Below are positions 1 through 8,757 of a stretch of 64,000 nt of DNA, piece after piece (position 1 is the first letter of the stretch; each line of letters opens with the position of its first letter). This DNA is from an uncultured Flaviramulus sp. (lineage in GTDB: Bacteria; Bacteroidota; Bacteroidia; Flavobacteriales; Flavobacteriaceae), in NCBI GenBank assembly GCA_947501105.1, contig CANMUP010000001.1, positions 124,001 to 188,000 of the forward strand. Reading direction: 5' to 3'. Made by a program: the position numbers and the translations under genes. The notes below the pieces were generated by a model. That model ran no database searches and had not been told where the DNA came from. It worked only from the letters and a program-made list of their open reading frames with translations.

Positions 1-161
1 TTCTTTACGATAAAAACTATCAAACAAAAATTGAATTTTTAGATCCCGCGATAATCATTGATGTATACGGAAATTATTCTGATGTTACCAAAGTGATGTT
101 TTCTGGTCATTTAGGAAATCAACGAGTTGGAGATTTACTTCCGCTTGATTATGGTTTATAG
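1..161 (+). CDS. C-terminal end of an unidentified protein (cut by window start)
   Basis: The frame beginning at base 3 is open from the window edge to a TAG at 159-161 and encodes about 52 residues ending in PLDYGL. I do not recognise the family. It lies 133 bases before the HlyD-like adaptor gene on the same strand, so it may belong to the same export locus, but the gap contains a possible promoter region and I cannot show cotranscription. Only the last part of the protein is visible. Confidence 0.6.
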   Translation, partial: LYDKNYQTKIEFLDPAIIIDVYGNYSDVTKVMFSGHLGNQRVGDLLPLDYGL

Positions 162-218
162 AACTAACTATAAAAAACACTAATACTCATATTCTCTTAC
201 GAGTATTACCATATACAC

Positions 219-244
219 GCACTTATTACATTGCCTTTTTTTTA
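219..244 (+). repeat. First copy of a 26-base motif shared with 5243-5268
   Basis: The sequence GCACTTATTAC followed by TTG and a T tract occurs here, about 50 bases upstream of the HlyD-like gene, and again at 5243-5268 in the long leader upstream of the outer-membrane protein gene, with two mismatches. It could be a shared promoter or regulator site, or coincidence in AT-rich DNA. No inverted symmetry is visible. Confidence 0.4.
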
Positions 245-294
245 TAACTAATTTCTCGATATTTTCAATCCATGTTTTATATCAAAACATTATT

Positions 295-1461
295 ATGAAA
301 CAAATTTTTCCAAAAGAGATTATTGAAAGTACTATAGAAGTGCATCAATTTAAACATAGCTCAAAAAGCAAAATAATATATAGTACTATTTTAATATCTA
401 TAATTTTAATATTAGGACTACTTCCGTTTATTAAAGTAGACATTTACACTTCTGCAAGAGGTATTATAAAACCAGACAAAGAACGTCTTTCGGTAACATC
501 TTTAAATTCTGGAAAAATTATACAAACTAATTTAAAGAATAATAGTTTAGTAAAAAAAGGCGATACGCTACTAGTCTTAGATAATACCATTATTGATGAA
601 AAGTTAAAACTATCTGAACAACAAATGACCGAAATGCTTCTATTCGTTGAAGACTTATCTTATTTAATAGATTCCAAGTACATCAATATCTCTAAAATTA
701 AAACTCCCAAGTACAAAAAAGATTATCTACTATATAAGCAGAAAATGCACGAACTACAAACTCGATTTAAAAAGTTAAAACAAGATTTTGAGAGAAGTAC
801 ACTGTTGTATAATAAAGAAGTAATTGCTAAAGTAGAATTTGAAAACACAAAATTCGATTATGATTTAGCTGTAAGCAATATTAACCAATTAAAACAGCAA
901 CAATATAATACTTGGCAAGCTAATCTTATTGATTATAAAAATAATTTATTGGAGCTTAAAAGTGCTGTGAAACAATTACTAGATAACAAATCTCAATTTG
1001 TAGTAACGGCACCTATAACTGGTATATTATTAAATGCTAAAAGTTTAGAAACAGGAAGTTTTTTAAGTTCTGGACAGTCTTTTGTAGATATTTCTCCAAA
1101 CACTAATTTATTGGTAGAATGCTCTATCAGTCCGCAAGATATTGGTTTGTTGAAACTAAATAACGAAGTCCATTTTCAAATAGATGCATATAATTATAAT
1201 CAATGGGGTTTAGCCTCAGGAAAAGTTATAGAAATAGGTAAGGACATTGAATTTATAGAAAACACATCAATATTTAAAGTACAATGTTATATTAATGAAA
1301 CCACCTTAAAGCTCAAAAATGGCTTTAAGGGCAAACTAAAAAAGGGGATGACTCTTAATGCACAATTTAAATTAACCGAATGCACGTTGTTTGATTTATT
1401 ATATGATAAAGTAGACGATTGGGTTAACCCGAGTCAAAAAGACATTGTAAGTATTAATTAA
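295..1461 (+). CDS. HlyD-family membrane fusion (periplasmic adaptor) protein
   Basis: This 388-residue protein has the build of an adaptor subunit of a type I secretion or bacteriocin exporter. A short cytoplasmic N terminus is followed by one membrane segment (about residues 27-48), a lipoyl-like half motif, a long coiled-coil-rich stretch (about 90-225), the second lipoyl half (VTAPITGILL) and a beta-barrel-like C-terminal part. Adaptors of this family link an inner-membrane ABC exporter to an outer-membrane channel. The C39 peptidase ABC exporter at 2902-5069 and the double-glycine peptides between them are the obvious partners and cargo. No TolC-like gene is visible in the window. Confidence 0.88.
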   Translation: MKQIFPKEIIESTIEVHQFKHSSKSKIIYSTILISIILILGLLPFIKVDIYTSARGIIKPDKERLSVTSLNSGKIIQTNLKNNSLVKKGDTLLVLDNTIIDEKLKLSEQQMTEMLLFVEDLSYLIDSKYINISKIKTPKYKKDYLLYKQKMHELQTRFKKLKQDFERSTLLYNKEVIAKVEFENTKFDYDLAVSNINQLKQQQYNTWQANLIDYKNNLLELKSAVKQLLDNKSQFVVTAPITGILLNAKSLETGSFLSSGQSFVDISPNTNLLVECSISPQDIGLLKLNNEVHFQIDAYNYNQWGLASGKVIEIGKDIEFIENTSIFKVQCYINETTLKLKNGFKGKLKKGMTLNAQFKLTECTLFDLLYDKVDDWVNPSQKDIVSIN

Positions 1462-1485
1462 TAATCCTCAAATTTCAAACACAGT

Positions 1486-1821
1486 ATGAAAAGCCTGAAA
1501 ACACTAGAACGTTTACAGCAATTGCATCAACGTATTTTACAGGAAAATACAGGGACACCTAAAGAACTAGCTTCTTTTATGAATATTAGTGAACGTTCAT
1601 TATACAGACTTATAGAAAAACTAAAAGACCTTAATGCCTCAATATGTTATAATCGAGTAAGAAACACTTATTATTATGATAAAGATTTTGAGTTAAAAGT
1701 GAGTATTTCGGTTACGGCGTTAAGCCAAGGAGAGATTATAGAGGTATTTGGTGGTAGTTATTTTATAAAGAAAAACACTTTACTGCAAGGCTATGGCAGT
1801 GAGCACGTTTATATTAGCTAA
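1486..1821 (+). CDS. Small HTH-domain protein of the bacteriocin locus
   Basis: This 111-residue protein starts 24 bases after the HlyD gene. Residues about 5-60 form a DeoR/HTH_11-like helix-turn-helix (KELASFMNISERSLYRLIEKL); the rest is a short tail without a recognised sensor domain. It may regulate the neighbouring peptide genes. Small HTH proteins of this size are common beside bacteriocin clusters of Bacteroidota, but the target is not visible here. Confidence 0.7.
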   Translation: MKSLKTLERLQQLHQRILQENTGTPKELASFMNISERSLYRLIEKLKDLNASICYNRVRNTYYYDKDFELKVSISVTALSQGEIIEVFGGSYFIKKNTLLQGYGSEHVYIS

Positions 1822-1894
1822 ATTAAAACTAAAATACTGGACGCAGTAAGGTTAAACGTAACCACTTTTAGTTTTGATATATTATTGTAGGAAA

Positions 1895-1930
1895 CGTCAT
1901 TGCGAGGGAGGTACAACCGAAGCAATCTGT
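1895..1930 (+). repeat. Dispersed intergenic repeat (CGTCATTGCGAG type)
   Basis: The segment starting CGTCATTGCGAGGGAG and ending GAAGCAATCTGT matches a short intergenic repeat seen widely in Flavobacteriaceae genomes. It lies between the HTH gene and the first bacteriocin peptide. A degenerate inverted relative is seen near 14874-14900. Confidence 0.6.
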
Positions 1931-2007
1931 TTATATAGAACTTTAACCCTACAAAAAACAAATGTTTAACAAGTCTGTTTTTTAACAGGCAATTAAAATT
2001 TTATTTT

Positions 2008-2175
2008 ATGACAAATTTAGAAAATTTTGGTGTTCAGGAGTTGAATGCTAAGGAAATTAAAGAAACTGACGGAGGTATAATTCCATTACTAATATTAGCA
2101 TATGCTGTTGATGCACTCATCTTAGGTACTATGGCAGGGTTTTACGTAAGAATGAAAACTAGACATAACCATTAA
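2008..2175 (+). CDS. Double-glycine leader bacteriocin-like peptide 1
   Basis: This 55-residue ORF has a typical class II leader: an acidic amphipathic stretch (LENFGVQELNAKEIKETDGG) ending in Gly-Gly at residues 22-23. After cleavage, a core of about 32 residues remains, with a strongly hydrophobic helix (IIPLLILAYAVDALILG) and a basic tail (RMKTRHNH). This pattern fits the class IIb bacteriocin-type peptides of Bacteroidota processed by C39 peptidase exporters; the exporter and adaptor flank it. The function (toxin or signal) is inferred, not shown. Confidence 0.82.
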   Translation: MTNLENFGVQELNAKEIKETDGGIIPLLILAYAVDALILGTMAGFYVRMKTRHNH

Positions 2176-2186
2176 TATACATAAAA

Positions 2187-2363
2187 ATGAAAAAAAATGT
2201 AATTATAGAATTTGAGGAAATCTCTAATCAAGAATTAAAAGCAATATATGGAGGCTTAAGAATTCCTATAGGGCATCCAATCAGGTTTTTATGGTCATTG
2301 GGTTATGAATTTGGACAATGGTTAGCAGATTCAACCTGTACCCATGAAAGTCATAATAATTAA
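2187..2363 (+). CDS. Double-glycine leader bacteriocin-like peptide 2
   Basis: This 58-residue ORF starts 11 bases after peptide 1. The leader contains FEEISNQELKAIYGG, with the double glycine at residues 22-23. The predicted core of about 35 residues (starting LRIPIGHP) carries aromatic residues and one cysteine near its end (DSTCTHES). The different core and similar leader suggest a two-peptide set exported by the same machinery. The activity is an inference from family and context. Confidence 0.8.
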   Translation: MKKNVIIEFEEISNQELKAIYGGLRIPIGHPIRFLWSLGYEFGQWLADSTCTHESHNN

Positions 2364-2400
2364 TTATTAAAAAGTATTTTATATATTTATTGAACTACCT

Positions 2401-2511
2401 ATGACAAACAATAACAAAATAGAATCAAAAAAACACACAATCATTATGCTTTTAGTGCTATTGTTTGTCATAGGCTTTGTTTTCGGATATTTTTTAAACA
2501 AATTTGTTTAA
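2401..2511 (+). CDS. Small single-pass membrane peptide (possible immunity protein)
   Basis: This 36-residue ORF has a charged N terminus (NNNKIESKKH) and one hydrophobic segment of about 20 residues (IIMLLVLLFVIGFVFGYFL). It follows the two bacteriocin-like peptides on the same strand. Immunity proteins for small bacteriocins are often single membrane segments of this kind, but no family is recognised and the assignment rests on position only. Confidence 0.5.
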   Translation: MTNNNKIESKKHTIIMLLVLLFVIGFVFGYFLNKFV

Positions 2512-2520
2512 ACATAAACT

Positions 2521-2739
2521 ATGAATTGTATAATGATGCATGGCCCTTTATTAATGGTGGAAACTATTTTTTATAAAAAAAGAAAACTATTTCTTGATAA
2601 AATAATTAGAGAGAAATACAAAAAGTCATTGAAAAAAGAAAAAAATCTTTTAAAAAAAATGAAGTTGTTTTTTAAATATAAAATAGAAGTATTTGAAAAT
2701 TTTTATGATTATGATTCTTATTGGAATCTATATTTTTAG
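2521..2739 (+). CDS. Possible Lys-rich 72-residue ORF, function unknown
   Basis: The frame encodes 72 residues, very rich in lysine and phenylalanine from residue 20 on. The first 60 bases also read well in another frame (NYELYNDAWPFINGGNYF, then a stop), so this may be a degraded gene with a shifted frame rather than a real one. I do not recognise it. It fills most of the 390-base gap before the exporter gene. Confidence 0.3.
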   Translation: MNCIMMHGPLLMVETIFYKKRKLFLDKIIREKYKKSLKKEKNLLKKMKLFFKYKIEVFENFYDYDSYWNLYF

Positions 2740-2848
2740 TCTAAGGTATGAAGCAAACATAAGTTACATGATCATGGAGTTTTGAGTTTGCGTTAAAACT
2801 AAACCTTATTTTTTTTAGATTAACAAAATATTTTTGTGTTTTTTCCTT

Positions 2849-2867
2849 ACTGCAAAACAATTGCAGT
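2849..2867 (+). promoter_or_regulatory. Perfect 7-bp inverted repeat before the exporter gene
   Basis: ACTGCAA, a 5-base spacer and TTGCAGT form a hairpin or protein-binding palindrome 34 bases upstream of the exporter start codon. It could be an operator or a leader hairpin; there is no T tract after it, so it is not a terminator. Confidence 0.4.
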
Positions 2868-2901
2868 GAACTCCTCTAATATTGCCATATAAATATAGTT
2901 C

Positions 2902-5069
2902 ATGGCAAAAATTACTATTAAGCAACACGATATCACAGACTGTGGAGCAGCATGTTTAGCATCCATAGCAGCACATTACAACTTACAAATACCAATAGCT
3001 CGAATAAGGCAATATGCGGGTACCGATAAAAAAGGGACTAATATTTTGGGGTTAATAGAGGCAGCACAAAAATTAGGCTTTGAAGCTAAAGGAGTCCGTG
3101 GTGATTTTGAGAGTTTGTTTAAAATACCCAAACCTACTATAGCTCATATTATAGTAAAAGAGCGTTTACACCATTATGTAGTGATCTACGAGGTTACCAA
3201 AACCCATATAGCCATTATGGACCCTGGTACTGGGAAACTACATAAAAAAACGCATGAAGAATTCACCAAAGAATGGACAGGTGTTTTAGTACTATTAATG
3301 CCTCAAGAAAATTTTGTTGTCGGCAACGAAAAAGTTTCTATTTACAAACGTTTTTGGTTTTTATTAAAACCTCATAAGTTTGTTTTAATACAAGCTTTAA
3401 TAGGTGCTATAGTTTATACATTATTAGGGTTTTCTATGTCTATTTACATACAAAAACTAACAGATTTTGTGTTTGTTGGTGGTAATACTAAACTATTAAA
3501 CCTCCTTGGTGTTATCATGGTTTGTTTGTTAGTGTTACAGATTATTATAGGCGTTTTTAAAGATGTATTTTTAATAAAAACCGGCCAGCAAATTGACGCT
3601 CGTTTAATTTTAGGTTACTACAAACATTTACTTAAGTTACCACAACAGTTTTTTGACACCATGCGAGTGGGCGAAATCATTTCTCGTATTAATGATGCAG
3701 TTAAAATACGCACCTTTATAAATGGTGTTTCGTTAAGTTTAACCGTAAATTTTTTAATACTTATATTTTCTTTTGCGTTAATGTTTTTCTATTACTGGAA
3801 ATTAGCTCTTATTATGTTATTGGTTATTCCGCTTTATGCACTCATCTATTTTATCACCAATAAACTCAATAAAAAAACCGAACGCACCATTATGGAACGT
3901 AGTGCCGATTTAGAAAGTCAGCTGGTAGAATCATTAAATTCTGTAGGCACAATAAAACGCTTTGGTTTAGAAAGCTTTGCAAATATTAAAACGGAAACGA
4001 GATTTATCAATTTATTAAAAATTGGTTATAAATCGGCTTTGAATTCTGTGTTTTCAGGAACGAGCTCTAATTTTATCGCACAATTATTTACCGTTATTTT
4101 ATTATGGAGTGGTTCATATTTTGTTATTGAAAGGGAGATAACAGCAGGAGAATTGATGTCCTTTTATGCTATTATAGGTTACTTTACCGGCCCTGTTTCG
4201 AGTTTAATTGGAGCCAATAAACAAATACAAAATGCCCTTATAGCTGCAGACAGATTATTCGAAATTATGGATTTAGAGCGTGAAGAATCAGAAAATAAAA
4301 TTACGCTTACAAACGAAAAAATAGGAAATATTACTTTTAAAAATGTAAACTTTAGGTATGGTACTCGCGTAGAGGTTTTTAAAGATTTTAACTTAACAAT
4401 CCCCAAAGGGAAAATTACTGCTATAGTTGGAGAAAGTGGTTCGGGTAAATCTACATTAATGTCATTGTTACAAAACATTTACCCAATACAAAATGGGCAA
4501 ATTAGTATTGGAGACTTAGATTTAAAATATATTGATACTGAAAGTTTGCGAGAATTAGTAAGTGTTGTGCCTCAAAAAATAGACTTATTTGCAGGTAACG
4601 TTATTGAGAATATTGCAGTAGGAGTGTTTGCTCCTAACATGGAAAAAATAATAGATATTTGTAAATCTATAGGTATTTTAGAGTTTATAGAAACCTTACC
4701 CAATGGATTTGGAACTTATTTAGGAGAAAATGGTGCATCGCTTTCTGGTGGACAAAAACAGCGTATAGCCATTGCTCGAGCTTTATATAAAGACCCCGAA
4801 ATATTAGTTTTAGATGAAGCTACCTCTTCATTAGATAGTATGTCTGAAAATTATATTCAAAAAACAATTAATAGTTTACGAGAAAAAGAAAAACAATTAT
4901 TGTTATTGCTCATAGATTAAGTACAATCATTAATGCCGATAAAATTGTAGTATTAGATAAAGGAAAAGTGTTAGAAGAAGGTTCTCATAAAGACTTGTTT
5001 TCTAAAAAGGGACATTATTTTGATTTGTGGCAGCAACAAATGCCAATTCCAATAAAGGATTTAAACTAA
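2902..5069 (+). pseudogene. C39 peptidase-containing ABC exporter, frameshifted near 4890
   Basis: The gene encodes a bacteriocin-processing exporter. An N-terminal C39 peptidase (catalytic Cys14 in DCGAAC, His near 91 in LHHYVV, Asp in MDPG) removes double-glycine leaders; it is followed by six membrane segments (about 150-440) and an ATPase with Walker A GESGSGKST, signature LSGGQKQR and Walker B VLDEATSSLDS. The first frame stops at 4918-4920 after 672 residues. The remaining C terminus, including the switch-histidine motif AHRLST, continues in the -1-shifted frame from 4893 to the TAA at 5067-5069 and ends in PIPIKDLN. The break lies in a run of five A (about 4889-4893), so one missing base explains it. 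Either a recent inactivating mutation, a sequencing error or frameshifting is possible. Confidence 0.85.
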
Positions 5070-5192
5070 ATTATACTCCTCAACAAAACTCTTAAAATAT
5101 CCTTTAATTTCTTCTCTTACTTTTAAAAAGGCACATGTTTTTGTCATCAGTTCCGACTACTTTTGATATATTAAAAGCATCATAATTAATAT
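5061..5192 (-). pseudogene. Decayed 3' fragment of an arsC-like gene
   Basis: On the minus strand this segment reads, with one frame slip, KVVGTDD then AFLKVREEIKGYFKSFVEEY before a stop at 5061-5063. This matches the end of the intact ArsC at 7757-8185 (KLKGTDEE, AFLKAREEIKNYFEDFVEAH). The reading frame is broken and there is no catalytic N-terminal part, so it is a remnant. Its stop codon abuts the exporter stop, which suggests that a rearrangement boundary lies at about 5060-5070. Confidence 0.72.
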
Positions 5193-5242
5193 TGAAAATA
5201 ACACTTATACACTAAACACCATACGAATATTCATATATTGTT

Positions 5243-5268
5243 GCACTTATTACTTTGTCTTTTTTTTG
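5243..5268 (+). repeat. Second copy of the 26-base motif at 219-244
   Basis: See 219-244. This copy lies about 300 bases upstream of the outer-membrane protein gene, in a stretch (5193-5568) where I see no credible gene, only AT-rich DNA. Confidence 0.4.
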
Positions 5269-5568
5269 TGTGTATTTTCTTTATATCTTTAAATGTGTTG
5301 AAAAAGCAAAGTTTTGTTTCAGTCTATACAAAATGATGTTTTTTAAACGAATGTTGCAACAAATCAGCGCTGATTATTTTTTTCTTAACACTATATTGGT
5401 TTGGGTTTTTAGACTGCCTAAACAAAAAAATAGACTACTCTTATAGACTGTATAGACAAAAAACGCTCAGGTTATTTGTGTGCAGTAACATTACACTTTG
5501 TAAATAACAGTTTCATTTACAGGGCAAAACAACTATTGCTGATTTTTAACCTATTAATATTAACAACA

Positions 5569-6135
5569 ATGAGAACATTAACATTATTTTTCTTTTTTGT
5601 ATTTGCAACACTTTCAACCGTTAACGCCCAAATAACCAAAGGGAATTGGATGATTGGGGGTGGTGCTAATTTTAACTTTGATAAATCTGAAGTAACCAAT
5701 AGTAATGGTTTTACTTCTTCTTCTAGAGTGACTAATTTTCGCATCACACCTGTCATAGGATATTTCGTTAATGACAAATTTGCTTTAGGATTAAGCCCAT
5801 TTTTAGCTTTTTCAAACCCTGAGGGGTCAAATAATAACACTTCTAGCTACGGAGCTGGTCCTTTTGTCAAATATTATTTTCTTAAAACAGAAAACAGAAT
5901 TAATTTGTTTGCACAAACTAGTTATTTTTTAGCTTATACTAAAAATCTGTCTGGAACAGGGAGAAGCTCCTCGTTTGAATTCAAAACGGGCCCTGTATAT
6001 TATTTTAACAGTAGCGTTGGTTTAGAGTTAACTTTAAATTATAAAAACGACAACCTAAATAATAACTCTGGAAGTGAAGGCACTTCAAATAGAATAAGCT
6101 TTAATATTGGATTTCAAGTACATTTAGAAAAATAA
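5569..6135 (+). CDS. Small outer-membrane beta-barrel protein
   Basis: The protein is 188 residues if started at the ATG at 5569, which gives a clean signal peptide (MRTLTLFFFFVFATLSTVNA, cleavage before QITKG). The open frame extends 93 bases upstream, but that part has no signal-like start. The mature part alternates short beta strands (GNWMIGGGANFNF, VIGYFVNDKFALGLSPF) and ends in a strand (ISFNIGFQVHLEK), as in OmpA/OprF-like porin-fold proteins of Bacteroidota. Function unknown beyond outer-membrane location. It precedes the Ig-like secreted protein by 26 bases. Confidence 0.78.
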   Translation: MRTLTLFFFFVFATLSTVNAQITKGNWMIGGGANFNFDKSEVTNSNGFTSSSRVTNFRITPVIGYFVNDKFALGLSPFLAFSNPEGSNNNTSSYGAGPFVKYYFLKTENRINLFAQTSYFLAYTKNLSGTGRSSSFEFKTGPVYYFNSSVGLELTLNYKNDNLNNNSGSEGTSNRISFNIGFQVHLEK

Positions 6136-6161
6136 TTTAGTGTTCTTTAAAACATTAAATT

Positions 6162-7654
6162 ATGAATGCAAAAAATTATTTTCAAGTAATATTTTTTCTT
6201 TTAATCACCTCAAAATCATTTGGGCAAATAACATTATCGTTAGATCAAATTTATTTAAATAGTCAAACAAGTATTGAAAATTGTAGTACAGTAGATTTTG
6301 GCACAACTGTCAATAATAATCTTGTATTTTATTACACATTAGAAAAATCAGTTAATCAAGCAGTTGCTGATGGAACAATTAAAGTTACACTTAAATATAA
6401 TAGCAATTCAATAGGAGCAGTGAAAGCGACTCAATTCGTTTCGTCCGCTAGTTGGAATCTTACAACTCAATATTCTCATACTATTTCGACTAATATTCAA
6501 GCAAGTGACATACAAGTTTCTGGAAGTTCAATTTTACTTGAGTTTATTGAAGGAGGCTTCACTTATAAAAGCTGTGAATATTCATTAATAAAAACACCAA
6601 CATTTACATTATCTCCATCAAGTTTAAGTCTTGCCTGTGGCAATACAAGTACAAGAACATTTACAGTTACACCTGCCAATATTCCAAGTGGTGTTAATGT
6701 AACATATAATTGGAGCTATAGTGGTTGGTCATTAGGTAGTTCTACTACTACTTCAAAAACGCTTCAGCCAATTTCTGATACTACTTTACCTTCTAATGTA
6801 TCGGTTACTCCATATATTGACGGTGTAGCGCAACAAACCAAAACTTGTAATGTTAGTCATTCTATTTTTTCAACGTCAGCTACAATAGAAGGAAGTGGTT
6901 CATTATGTTCAACTGGTACATATTCAATAAATAATCTTCCCAACGGAGTTTCAATTCAATCCATAAGTTCTTCAAACACCAATATTGCCACTGCAAGTTT
7001 GGGTACGAATAACAACATAATGGTCACAAAAGTATCAAATGGCACTATTACGCTTTCTGTAGTTTTACAAAATGCTTGTTCGCAAACGGCTACTAAAACA
7101 AAAAATATACAAGTTGGTGAAAACGCTAATGTGGATGTTACAGGCCTGGAAAATGGTATTGATGCAGGAGGCTCTGTTAATCTCAGCCTGATAAACAGTA
7201 ATGGATGTGGCGAAATATTTTTACAGATGCTTCAAGTGGTTTAACTTTTGACTATGTAGGATTAGATTATGCGGCTTTAAGTTCTACATCTTCAAACTCT
7301 GGTACAGGTTGGATTTATATGAGTATAGCAGGTGGAAATAGTATTTATAAAGAGTTCCCAATAAACACTACACCTCCACCAGTTTTACCAAATGAAAATT
7401 ATATTTCCATAGCACACATTTCAAATGACTATTCCGTTTACCCTTATAGCCAATGGAAAATGGTAAAAGTGTATTATTATGGTAACAGCAGTGATGTGGA
7501 CTATTGGGAGTGGTCTACTAGCCATAGTTACTATGCCAAACCAAACGATGATAGTGTTATTTTCATACCATATTCAAGCAGTAACGTGAGTGTAAGTGTA
7601 AGAGCTTGCAACAGTAATGGTTGTAGCCAATATGTTAACACAGTTATTAATTGA
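6162..7654 (+). pseudogene. Secreted Ig-like/PKD-type protein, frameshifted near 7215
   Basis: The first frame gives 360 residues with a signal peptide (about 1-21), a cysteine-containing N-terminal beta domain and repeats like those of Bacteroidota surface proteins (NVTYNWSYSGWSLGSS, NIATASLGTNNNIMVTK). At a run of five T (7215-7221) the frame shifts: TDASSGLTFDY and the C-terminal part read in another frame to a TAA ending at 7654. Joined, the protein would be about 496 residues. No standard type IX sorting domain is seen at the end. Either the gene is broken or one base was miscalled in the homopolymer. Confidence 0.7.
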
Positions 7655-7756
7655 TTAGGAATATGAACTAAATAGAACAAAGGGCAGCCTGCAAGCTGTA
7701 TATAAATAATAGTAGTTAAGATTTAAACTTTATGTTTGGTTCTTTTCTGCTATTTT

Positions 7757-8185
7757 TTATTGTATTTTAAAATGCGCCTCAACAAAATCCTCAAAATAAT
7801 TTTTTATCTCTTCTCTAGCCTTTAAAAAAGCAGCATGTTTTTCTTCATCAGTTCCTTTTAGTTTTGAAGGGTCATAAAAATTATGGTGTAATCGTAAGGC
7901 ATTTTTACTCGGTATGTAAGGGCAGTTTTCGTTGGCATGATCGCAAACCGTGATAATATAATCAAAATCCACCTCAGCATATTCATCAACATGATTTGAC
8001 GTGTGATGGTCAATGTTTAAACCATCTTCCTTCATAATTGCTAAAGCCCCAGGATTTAATCCGTGAGTTTCAATACCTGCACTATAGACTTTTACTGTTC
8101 TATTATCTAAAAAATGATTTAAATAGCCATGGGCCATTTGGCTTCGACATGAATTTCCTGTACATAATACTAAAATGTTCTTCAT
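7757..8185 (-). CDS. arsC: Arsenate reductase, thioredoxin-coupled type
   Basis: The protein has 142 residues with the phosphatase-like CX5R loop CTGNSCR (Cys8 to Arg14) and the pair of later cysteines in CDHANENC (about residues 82 and 89) that shuttle the disulfide in thioredoxin-linked ArsC. The length is normal. It reduces arsenate to arsenite in the cytoplasm. It is the last gene of the minus-strand group arsR, DUF6428, arsN, arsC, separated from arsN by 80 bases holding two degenerate dispersed repeats. No arsenite efflux gene (arsB or acr3) is in the window. Confidence 0.9.
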   Translation of the reverse strand: MKNILVLCTGNSCRSQMAHGYLNHFLDNRTVKVYSAGIETHGLNPGALAIMKEDGLNIDHHTSNHVDEYAEVDFDYIITVCDHANENCPYIPSKNALRLHHNFYDPSKLKGTDEEKHAAFLKAREEIKNYFEDFVEAHFKIQ

Positions 8186-8189
8186 ATTT

Positions 8190-8262
8190 ATTTTTTATTC
8201 CTACAAAGGCAGGGTCTTTTTTAATTAATCTTTTTATTTAGGTCTCGACTGCGCTCGACCTG
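8190..8262. repeat. Dispersed repeat remnants between arsC and arsN
   Basis: TTCCTACAAAGGCAGGGTCT (about 8199-8218) and GGTCTCGACTGCGCTCGACC (about 8241-8260) resemble two intergenic repeat families common in flavobacterial genomes; the second has an internal GTCGAGCGCAGTCGAG-type inverted repeat. Confidence 0.5.
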
Positions 8263-8265
8263 ACA

Positions 8266-8757
8266 TTATTTTACAATTTTACTTCTTCGTTCTAGAAAAT
8301 GATTGTCGTACCATTTTCCATTTAACTTTCCTATTTTTTCTCTAATGCCAATCGTTCTGAATCCGCACTTTAAATGCAAATTTATACTGGTTTTATTTTC
8401 TGAAAAAATACCAGCTTGTAAGGTCCACAGTCCTTCTTTTTCACTTTCATCAATCAATGCGTTTAACAACTTTTCACCTATATGTTTTCCTCTAAAAGCT
8501 TCAGACACATATACACTTACTTCAGCTACTCCTTTATAAACTTTTCGTTTTGAAACTGGAGATAAAACTGCAAAACCTACTACTTTATCCTCAATAGTTG
8601 CAACTAATCTACAGCATAGCAAATACTTAACATTCCACTGTTTCCAATAGGGACATTCTGTTTCAAAAGTAGCAATTCCAGTAGCAATACCTTCTTTGTA
8701 TATTTCTGAAACAGAATCCCAATCGAATTTTATTAGTGGTCTAACAACAGTTTCCAT
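8266..8757 (-). CDS. GNAT N-acetyltransferase of the ArsN type
   Basis: The start at 8757 (METVVRPL) fits the family and gives 163 residues; the frame is open up to 8781. The protein has the GNAT acetyl-CoA loop (VSEAFRGKHIGEKLLNALI) and the phosphinothricin-acetyltransferase-like N terminus (SEIYKEGIATGIATFETE), as in ArsN proteins linked to ars operons, which acetylate organoarsenical or glutamate-analogue antibiotics. The start overlaps the end of the DUF6428 gene by 17 bases, so the two are cotranscribed. The substrate is inferred from family and context. Confidence 0.8.
   Translation of the reverse strand: METVVRPLIKFDWDSVSEIYKEGIATGIATFETECPYWKQWNVKYLLCCRLVATIEDKVVGFAVLSPVSKRKVYKGVAEVSVYVSEAFRGKHIGEKLLNALIDESEKEGLWTLQAGIFSENKTSINLHLKCGFRTIGIREKIGKLNGKWYDNHFLERRSKIVK

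Noticed and set aside
5255-5446. A 63-codon open frame in the gap before the outer-membrane gene.
   Set aside because: Phe/Leu/Cys-rich without a coherent signal or neighbour support; composition matches AT-rich noncoding DNA.
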